Part shown: positions 58,055 to 64,000 of the stretch, in pieces
Numbering within the stretch: position 1 is the stretch's first letter
How the letters are laid out: each line of letters opens with the position of its first letter
Source: Thermoactinomyces sp. DSM 45892
GTDB lineage: Bacteria; Bacillota; Bacilli; Thermoactinomycetales; Thermoactinomycetaceae
Direction: 5' to 3'
NCBI RefSeq assembly: GCF_900107305.1
Contig: NZ_FNPL01000011.1
Location: forward strand, 59,535-123,534
DNA: 64,000 nt
Notes under the pieces: model-generated
Seen by the model: the letters and a program-made list of their open reading frames with translations, nothing else
What the model was told of the DNA's origin: nothing
Databases searched by the model: none
Translations under genes and position numbers: made by a program

Positions 58055-59068
58055 ATGAGAATTTTTTTCATTTCATCGGGATGTGGGTTTGAGTTTCAGA
58101 ACCACCTGTCAGACGAGGACTCTAGCATTTTGGCAGGATTGGAATCTATTGAAAAAAAGAGGGCAAATTTTCATTTTGACAAATTTATGATTCGACAAGA
58201 TAAGCGAAAAGAATTGATTCCAAAAATTAAGGCGTTCCGTCCAGATTTTGTTTTGGTGTTCCGTGGACCGTTTTTACCTGCTCATTATGTGAAATCCGTG
58301 AGAAAAATGAAGATCCCGATCGGAATATGGGTGGTGGATGATCCATATCGTTTGAAGACGCATAAAGAGTTAGTCCAGCCTTATAATTTAGTCATCACAC
58401 AAGATAGTAATAGTGTTCCATTTTACCAAGGACTAGGGAAAACAGTGATTCATTTGCCATTGGCGGTAAATCCAGAGAAATATCGACCGATGAAAGTAGG
58501 AGAGAAGTATCAATCTGATATTTGTTTTGTAGGGAGTGCCTTTCCGATTCGACTCCGTTACTTTGATCAATTGACCCCGATTCTTTTAAAGAATAAAACC
58601 AAGATTATCGGTCAATGGTGGGAGAAGCTAAGCAATTATTCTAAGTTAAAGAAATGTATTTTAAATACCCCTATCCCTCCTGATGAGGTTATCAAATATT
58701 ACAACGGTGCGAAAATCGTGCTTAATATTCACCGTACGAATAATGATCGAAAAGATAATCCGAAAAACATAGCGGCACATACACCTAATAATCGAACTTA
58801 TGAGATTGCCGCTTGTAAATCGTTTCAGTTAACCACATGGCGTACTGACCTTTATCAACACTTCGCAGAAGGAGAAATTGCGAGTTTCCATACATTAAAT
58901 GAATTAAAAGAAAAGATTTACTACTACTTGTCACGTCAAGAGGAACGAGAGGATATGGCGGCAAAAGCATATCAAAATGTTCGCCGTATGCATACGTACC
59001 AGAAGCGAATCCATGATTTACTTGAGTATTTGGAAGGTCATGTTCATTATAAGAAAAACCGCGGCTGA
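58055..59068 (+). CDS. CgeB-like glycosyltransferase/spore maturation protein (copy 2)
   Basis: A 337-residue paralogue of the protein at 15286. Shared blocks are PIGIWVVDDPYRLK, SDICFVGSAFPIRLRYF, YYNGAKIVLNIHRTNND and TPNNRTYEIAACKSFQLTTW. ATG 58055 lies 10 bases after GGAAAGGA; TTG 58034 and ATG 58049 are alternatives. Two CgeB-like proteins on either side of the prophage show that both flanks were one locus. Confidence 0.78.
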   Translation: MRIFFISSGCGFEFQNHLSDEDSSILAGLESIEKKRANFHFDKFMIRQDKRKELIPKIKAFRPDFVLVFRGPFLPAHYVKSVRKMKIPIGIWVVDDPYRLKTHKELVQPYNLVITQDSNSVPFYQGLGKTVIHLPLAVNPEKYRPMKVGEKYQSDICFVGSAFPIRLRYFDQLTPILLKNKTKIIGQWWEKLSNYSKLKKCILNTPIPPDEVIKYYNGAKIVLNIHRTNNDRKDNPKNIAAHTPNNRTYEIAACKSFQLTTWRTDLYQHFAEGEIASFHTLNELKEKIYYYLSRQEEREDMAAKAYQNVRRMHTYQKRIHDLLEYLEGHVHYKKNRG

Positions 59069-59098
59069 AACCCATTAGTTGCGGTTTATTTGTTTTTT
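59056..59098 (+). terminator. Terminator of the second cgeB-like gene
   Basis: AAACCGC (59056-59062) pairs with GCGGTTT (59081-59087), then a T-rich run. It overlaps the last codons. Confidence 0.7.
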
Positions 59099-59198
59099 AT
59101 ACACAAAATGATAGTGAATTGACTCTTATGGACCATTACCTTCTATTCGTACCCGAGATAAGATATAGGGTGCTGAAATACATAACTAGGAGGTCGAC

Positions 59199-60062
59199 AT
59201 GTTTCAATCATTTCAAAACGAATCCGATTTTTACTGGGAACTTGTTAAGAAGAACGTTGGTGTCTATTCAAAAGAGGAACAACTTACATTAAAAGAAGCG
59301 AAAGTCGTTATTTTTGGATTAGGTGGAGTGGGAGGAATGCAAGCAATTCTCTGTGCTCGTATGGGAATTGGCCATATCACGGGTGTTGATGCAGACGAGT
59401 TTGAAGTCTCCAATATGAATCGTCAGATGCTTGCATCTACTTCTGTATTAAGAGAAGCGAAGGCAAAAGTAGCTGAGAAAACAGTGAAAGATATCAACCC
59501 GTACATATCAACTCGCTTTGTCCAAACCATGGTGGATGAAGAAAATGTAATGGATCTCATTAGAGATCACGATGTAGTGATTGAAGCAGTTGATGATATG
59601 CCTTCACGGGTTATTATCCATCGAACTGCTCGCGAGCTAGGTGTTCCTAGTGTGGGGATGTCGGGTAGCCCGCCTAATCGGGGCTTTGTATCTTCCTTTT
59701 TTCCAGATGGAGTACATTATGAAGATATCTTAAATCTACCCGGTAAAGGGATCAAACTGACTGATGAAAGTGTGCGGAGACAAATTGCTGACATAAAGAA
59801 AGAACGAGCTCGGTACTCAGTGGAACAAGGGGCTCCGAAGGAATGGGCCGATCAATTTTGTGAAGGAAAAGCGGGTTGGATTATTACGCCTGTAAGAGCT
59901 ATGCTGTTAGCCACTTTTAGTTTCCACGAAGCAGTTCAGATTATAACGAAACGTCCCCCCTCGGCTCCCGCACCTAAAGCGTTACTCATTAATTTGGATA
60001 CAGAACAACCTGTCCAAATAAAAACGGCACCAGATGGTGGTTGGAATTATGCACATCTCTAA
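59199..60062 (+). CDS. ThiF/MoeB-type E1-like adenylating enzyme (copy 1)
   Basis: A 287-residue Rossmann protein: VVIFGLGGVGGMQAI for the nucleotide loop, GVDADEFEVSNMNRQML with the Asp and the NxxR-x-x arginine, and the catalytic-side Asp in VIEAVDDMPSRV. The CxxC zinc pairs of MoeB and ThiF are absent, as in E1-like enzymes that adenylate or dehydrate small substrates. The start follows AGGAGG. First gene of a five-gene operon and a paralogue of the next gene. Confidence 0.85.
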   Translation: MFQSFQNESDFYWELVKKNVGVYSKEEQLTLKEAKVVIFGLGGVGGMQAILCARMGIGHITGVDADEFEVSNMNRQMLASTSVLREAKAKVAEKTVKDINPYISTRFVQTMVDEENVMDLIRDHDVVIEAVDDMPSRVIIHRTARELGVPSVGMSGSPPNRGFVSSFFPDGVHYEDILNLPGKGIKLTDESVRRQIADIKKERARYSVEQGAPKEWADQFCEGKAGWIITPVRAMLLATFSFHEAVQIITKRPPSAPAPKALLINLDTEQPVQIKTAPDGGWNYAHL

Positions 60063-60081
60063 AAAATGGGAGGAAGCCAAA

Positions 60082-60942
60082 ATGGAAATCCAAACTACAC
60101 AAAATCTATATGAAGCAAGCTTTGTTCGTAACTTAGGTGTTATTTCAAAAGAAGAGCAAGAGAAGCTCCGGAACGGACGTGTCACCGTAGTAGGAGCAGG
60201 TGGGGTGGGAGGAATTACTCTAATCCAACTAGCCCGTATGGGAGTTGGGCATGTTCATGTAATTGATCGTGATGTATTTGAAGCGAGTAATTTGAACAGA
60301 CAAATGCTTAGTTCGGTAAGCCGAATTGCTAAAAGCAAAGCAGAGTCTGCTAGAGAGACACTGGAAGATATCAATCCGGATATCCAGGTGAAAGTAACAG
60401 AGCAGTTTGTAACCGAAGAGAACGCGGAGGAGTTGTTACAAGGTGCGGATGTAATCATCGATGCAACAGATAATCTAGTTGCACGAGTCATTATTCATCG
60501 TACCGCTGTGAAACTAGGGATTCCATCTATTTGGATTGCGGTAACCCCACCATTTAGAGGGGGCGTTATGTCTCTGACACCTACCTCATCCCCATATGAA
60601 GTGGTTTTGAGTCATCCTTCCTATCAACAACCTTTGACCGAAGAGATGAAAGAGAAAATCAATGCTTTAAAGGATGGGCGTGCAGTTCATTCTGTCCAGT
60701 ACGGAGCAGACAAGAACTGGGCAAATTCTTATGTAAAGAAAGAATCTCCATGGGCAGTTCTTGCTCCAGTAGCAAATATAGTAGGTGTTTTAGCTAGTTT
60801 TGAAGCGTTTAAATTTCTGGTGAAACGAGAGGATCTAAAACCCGTTATCGGCCCAGATTTAATCCGTATTAACCTTGCAAGTCATCAAATGGTAGAGGTA
60901 CAAACGCCAGCGGAAGGATACTGGGACAATACTGTTTTATAA
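60082..60942 (+). CDS. ThiF/MoeB-type E1-like adenylating enzyme (copy 2)
   Basis: A 286-residue paralogue of copy 1: VTVVGAGGVGGITLIQLARM, VIDRDVFEASNLNRQMLS, VIIDATDNLVARVIIH. It also lacks zinc cysteines. ATG 60082 follows GGGAGG by 9 bases and lies 19 bases after the first gene. Tandem E1-like genes suggest a heterodimer with one active and one structural partner; copy 2 keeps the classical D-A-T-D-N. Confidence 0.85.
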   Translation: MEIQTTQNLYEASFVRNLGVISKEEQEKLRNGRVTVVGAGGVGGITLIQLARMGVGHVHVIDRDVFEASNLNRQMLSSVSRIAKSKAESARETLEDINPDIQVKVTEQFVTEENAEELLQGADVIIDATDNLVARVIIHRTAVKLGIPSIWIAVTPPFRGGVMSLTPTSSPYEVVLSHPSYQQPLTEEMKEKINALKDGRAVHSVQYGADKNWANSYVKKESPWAVLAPVANIVGVLASFEAFKFLVKREDLKPVIGPDLIRINLASHQMVEVQTPAEGYWDNTVL

Positions 60943-60956
60943 GGTGAGGGATCGAG

Positions 60957-61406
60957 ATGACTCAGGTTGTGATTGCTTTTTTACTCATTGCAGGCGTATC
61001 AGCTCTTTTTAAGGATTATTGGTTAGCTTCCTCAGCTGTTGTATTGCTCTTGGTTTATTTGATCCAATGGAAGCCGATGATCATGCTGTTACAGAAACAC
61101 TCTTTCCATGTAGGAATCTTCTTTTTAATGATGTTTCTCTTGTTCCCTTTAACCAATGAAAAGATAGATTTACTTGCTTTGGCCAAGGAATTATTCTCTC
61201 CTATCGGGTTATTCGCGCTTCTAGCCGGTTTTCTTGTTTCGTATGTAGGAGGAAAAGGGATTGGCGTTCTTTCTACCCAGCCGGTGATCTTATTTGGCGT
61301 TATTATCGGGACCCTTGTGGCTGTTCTCTTTTTCCGTGGTCTGCCAGCAGGACTTATTATTGCAGCTGGATTGATTGCGATTTCCAAGTATTTTGTCTCA
61401 ACATAG
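60957..61406 (+). CDS. DUF441 (UPF0756) membrane protein
   Basis: A 149-residue protein with four to five TM segments and the family end GVIIGTLVAVLFFRGLPAGL. B. subtilis YtwI is of this type. Role unknown; possibly transport. It lies in the operon 14 bases after the second ThiF-like gene. Confidence 0.85.
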   Translation: MTQVVIAFLLIAGVSALFKDYWLASSAVVLLLVYLIQWKPMIMLLQKHSFHVGIFFLMMFLLFPLTNEKIDLLALAKELFSPIGLFALLAGFLVSYVGGKGIGVLSTQPVILFGVIIGTLVAVLFFRGLPAGLIIAAGLIAISKYFVST

Positions 61407-61422
61407 ATGGAGGAAATAAAAA

Positions 61423-62463
61423 ATGAAGTGTAAAAAATTATTACCCGTAGTAGCTGTTATATCGATTGGCTTAAGTATTGTACTGAGTGGATGTCAATCA
61501 GATACAAGCTTGACTCAAAAGAAAGAGTCGATTTCCTTAGAGGAAACAAAGATAGCATCAGAGGGCGGGGTTCAAATTTACCTTCGTCATAAGAAACAAA
61601 CCAAAGCAAAAGAAGCTGTTCTTTTTCTAGAACCTTTTAGTGTACCAACTGCAAAAGCATTTGATGTGCCGGGCTATTCCTGGATGGATGATTTAGCTAG
61701 CAAAGGATACGATACATGGGCGATGGACTTTAGAGGGTTTGGGGGATCTACCCGTCCAGAGGAAATGAATCAACCTCCTAATCAAAACAAACCTGTGGTT
61801 ACCCATACAGAAGCGATAAAAGATCTATCTGCCACTGTGGAACATATTAAGAAAACACAAAAGGTAGAGAAAGTAAGTATTGTGGGTTGGTCATGGGGAG
61901 CGGTAGTAGCAGGTGAATATGCAACTCAGAAGCCAGAAAATGTAAATAAATTAGTTCTCTATGGGTTTATGCACGGTTTTTCTCTACCTTCGATGACAAA
62001 GCCGTTTGAATCTCCAGAAAAACCAGGTGAGTTTAATCCTAAGTCTCCTGCTTATCAAGTGATTGACTTTGATAAAGGAATGCACCATTGGCACATGATG
62101 ATGAACGGAAAAGCACTTGCCTCGGATGATGCGATGAAACAAGTACGAACGACCTTTATAGAGTCTGACGATACAAGTAAAACAAGAGAAAATCAAGCGA
62201 TTCGTCGCCCTATGGGTCCTCTGCAAGATTTGTTTTCGATTTGGACCAATCGTCCACTTTATGACATATCTAAAATCACGAGTCCTACACTGGTCATCTA
62301 TGGGGACTCAGATTTCTTTGCCGAAAAAAATCTGCTGCAGAAGCTAACAGGCGTAAAGAATAAAAAAGAGGTCGTCATTCCAGAAGCTACACACTGGGCT
62401 TTATATGAAAAAAATAGAGATCAACTGCTAAAAGCAACGGAACAATTCTTACAAACAAAGTAG
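61423..62463 (+). CDS. Alpha/beta hydrolase lipoprotein
   Basis: A 346-residue hydrolase with a lipobox (IVLSGC), so it is anchored on the outer face of the membrane. The nucleophile Ser lies in IVGWSWGAVVAGEY, the acid Asp in VIYGDSDFF, and the His in PEATHWALYEK. The substrate could be an ester or amide of the compound handled by the operon. The start follows ATGGAGG. Confidence 0.82.
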   Translation: MKCKKLLPVVAVISIGLSIVLSGCQSDTSLTQKKESISLEETKIASEGGVQIYLRHKKQTKAKEAVLFLEPFSVPTAKAFDVPGYSWMDDLASKGYDTWAMDFRGFGGSTRPEEMNQPPNQNKPVVTHTEAIKDLSATVEHIKKTQKVEKVSIVGWSWGAVVAGEYATQKPENVNKLVLYGFMHGFSLPSMTKPFESPEKPGEFNPKSPAYQVIDFDKGMHHWHMMMNGKALASDDAMKQVRTTFIESDDTSKTRENQAIRRPMGPLQDLFSIWTNRPLYDISKITSPTLVIYGDSDFFAEKNLLQKLTGVKNKKEVVIPEATHWALYEKNRDQLLKATEQFLQTK

Positions 62464-62476
62464 TAAGTGGAGGAGA

Positions 62477-63856
62477 ATGAGATTGCATCTAAAAATATTA
62501 GACTCTACTTTGAGAGAAGGCGAACAGCAATCGGGGGTTCGCTTCCATAGTCAAGATAAGATCCATCTGCTGCGCCTTTTAGAAGAGTTTCAAGTGGATA
62601 TTATAGAGGTGGGGCATCCAGGGATTTCTCCAGAAGACGAACAAGTCTGCAGAGAAGTGGCAAAGGCTGCTGAGCGCGTGGAAACGCTGATGCATGCACG
62701 AGCGATTTCAGAAGAGGTCCGAGCCGTTTATAGAGCTGGTGCGGACTGGATTGGAATTTGGGCTTCCATAAATCCGATTTCACTTACTGCTAAATTTGGG
62801 GATAAGACACCTGCTCAGATAAAAGATCGAGTCGCTTACGCGATTGAAGAAGCAAAAAAGCTAGGACTCCAAGTTCGATTTACGATGGAGGATGCCTCTC
62901 GTACTTCATGGGAGGATCTTCTCTATCTAGGAAAAGCGGCAGTGGGTGCAGGGGCTGATCGTATTAGTTTAGCAGATACAGTTGGTATCTGGACGCCTAA
63001 TGAATGTGGGGGGACAGTAAGACGGGCAGTTGAAGAGATTCACTCTGATATTGAAGTTCATTTGCATAATGATCTCGGGTTGGCAACGGCTAATGCATTA
63101 GCTGCCATTGATGCAGGAGCTTCGGTTATCGATACTTCAATACTGGGAATTGGAGAAAGAACTGGCATCGTGGATCTCCTTCAACTAGCTGTCATCTTAA
63201 AAGAGAAAAAAGGATTTCAGCACTTTCCGTTAGAAAGAATCCTTGAGTTATCTCAAATAGTCCAATGGGCAACTAGATACCGTCCCGATCATTTGAGACC
63301 GATCGTGGGAAAAAATGCATTTACACATACATCTAGATATCATGTACAAGCTGTACAAAAAGAGGCTCCTGCCTATGAGATGTTCCCTCCAGAGCGGGTT
63401 GGACGGAAGAGGAGGGTAATAGAGGAGAGACCCCAATTGGATTCGCCCGTACTGTCTGCGGCCCTGCAAATAGGAAGTCCATTTGAAAAGGGAGCTTCTG
63501 AATTAAAATATCATCGAAATGGACCCGGAACCAGGTGGGTGCTGATGGATCATCGGGTGGATTCCCGCTCTACCTTATATGCAATCCAGCGCACCTTCGA
63601 TGACAATGAACCTGAAAATCATGTAGATCGTCATACACATGATTGCGATAGTGTATTTGTCTTTTGGGGAGATCATGCGGATGGAACTGGTTTAACATGT
63701 TGCGTGCAAATGGAAAAAGAAGAGAAGGTAGTTCATAGTCCAGCTTCTATCTTTATTCCAGCTGGAATGGAGCATGCTTATTATTACGTCTCTGGTAAAG
63801 GAACCTATACAAATATTGTATTAGCACCTGAATATAATCAAAGTTTGCGTTTGTAG
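62477..63856 (+). CDS. Homocitrate/isopropylmalate-synthase-like enzyme fused to a cupin domain
   Basis: A 459-residue two-domain protein. The N-terminal HMGL-like TIM barrel spans about residues 1-300, with LDSTLREGEQQSGV (Arg and Glu of the acyl-CoA site, as in homocitrate synthases), HLHNDLGLATANALA with the metal His pair, and DTSILGIGERTGI. A C-terminal cupin at about 335-459 (HVDRHTHDCDSVFVFWG, SIFIPAGMEHAYYY) carries likely metal His ligands and replaces the usual LeuA regulatory domain. It probably condenses acetyl-CoA with a 2-oxo acid. TTG 62483 has better spacing to GGAGG than ATG 62477. Confidence 0.85.
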   Translation: MRLHLKILDSTLREGEQQSGVRFHSQDKIHLLRLLEEFQVDIIEVGHPGISPEDEQVCREVAKAAERVETLMHARAISEEVRAVYRAGADWIGIWASINPISLTAKFGDKTPAQIKDRVAYAIEEAKKLGLQVRFTMEDASRTSWEDLLYLGKAAVGAGADRISLADTVGIWTPNECGGTVRRAVEEIHSDIEVHLHNDLGLATANALAAIDAGASVIDTSILGIGERTGIVDLLQLAVILKEKKGFQHFPLERILELSQIVQWATRYRPDHLRPIVGKNAFTHTSRYHVQAVQKEAPAYEMFPPERVGRKRRVIEERPQLDSPVLSAALQIGSPFEKGASELKYHRNGPGTRWVLMDHRVDSRSTLYAIQRTFDDNEPENHVDRHTHDCDSVFVFWGDHADGTGLTCCVQMEKEEKVVHSPASIFIPAGMEHAYYYVSGKGTYTNIVLAPEYNQSLRL

Positions 63857-63865
63857 AACTGTAAT

Positions 63866-63892
63866 GGCGACCTTCGCGGGATCGCCTTTTTT
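63866..63892 (+). terminator. Terminator of the five-gene operon
   Basis: GGCGA (63866-63870) pairs with TCGCC (63882-63886) with inner C-G pairs, followed by six T. The 108 bases to the window end show no gene. Confidence 0.85.
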
Positions 63893-64000
63893 ATTTAATA
63901 ACTACCTCGAGATGAGCAAATTCGCTTGAAATAATTTACAAATGATCAAAAAGAAAGACATGGTACCCCCTGTGTAGAAGTTATTGGTTCCCGCCAAATA

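Noticed and set aside
1..64000. tRNA or rRNA genes, including a tRNA attachment site for the prophage
   Set aside because: No tRNA-like cloverleaf or rRNA segment was recognised by eye, and the prophage clearly uses the sulfatase gene as its site.

Overview
The window is chromosomal DNA of a low-GC, endospore-forming Firmicute of the order Bacillales. The evidence is the asnS-dnaD gene pair, a YheC/YheD-type spore-coat protein, two CgeB-like spore maturation proteins, an SpsIJKL-type spore polysaccharide operon, AGGAGG ribosome binding sites and TTG/GTG starts. A family such as Thermoactinomycetaceae is plausible, but the sequence alone does not prove it. About 27 kb is host DNA and about 36.7 kb is one integrated siphovirus-type prophage.

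Left host arm (1-20322). It holds the end of glutamine synthetase, an AT-rich orphan sulfotransferase, a CapA-type metallophosphatase, asnS, dnaD, a YheC/D ATP-grasp plus glycosyltransferase fusion, ctaG with a lipoprotein cytochrome c, and an XRE-TPR regulator. A surface-polysaccharide locus follows: rfbA/B/D/C in the spsIJKL order, a half-size GT-B protein, a GT2 glycosyltransferase, a CgeB-like protein, APS kinase, an alkaline-phosphatase-superfamily hydrolase, a DUF4937-like protein, and the C-terminal nine tenths of a sulfatase on the minus strand.

Prophage (20323-56975). A 16-bp identical core at both ends splits the sulfatase gene exactly in frame. The 46 N-terminal codons before the core lie on the far side, at 56976-57111. 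The core encodes the Asn-Val-Thr-Gln stretch at the predicted nucleophile position. Inside are a large serine recombinase at the left end, a repressor/Cro switch with operators, replication genes (Sak4-like ATPase, replication initiator, DnaB, nuclease) and an ArpU-like regulator. Then come morons: a collagen-like spore-surface protein, and a lipase with a lipoprotein. Packaging and head genes follow and are interrupted by a 3.07-kb IS5-family composite transposon. The late end has tail genes with a lambda-type GGGAAAG frameshift, and holin and amidase genes. At the right end is a minus-strand XRE-TPR regulator overlapped by a 49-codon exported-peptide gene, which has the layout of an RRNPP (Rap/Phr, AimR/AimP-like) communication cassette.

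Right host arm (56976-64000). It holds the sulfatase N-terminus behind a sigma-K-like promoter, a GT2 glycosyltransferase and a second CgeB-like gene with its own sigma-K-like promoter. A compact five-gene operon follows: two ThiF/E1-like enzymes, a DUF441 membrane protein, an alpha/beta-hydrolase lipoprotein and a homocitrate-synthase-like/cupin fusion.

Main interpretation. The prophage appears to be a regulated gene interruption like SPbeta in spsM of Bacillus subtilis. Excision would restore a roughly 450-residue sulfatase inside a spore-envelope locus that also encodes sulfate-donor synthesis. The same prophage carries a candidate peptide signalling cassette that could time the lysogeny decision. 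Both are inferences from sequence and are testable.
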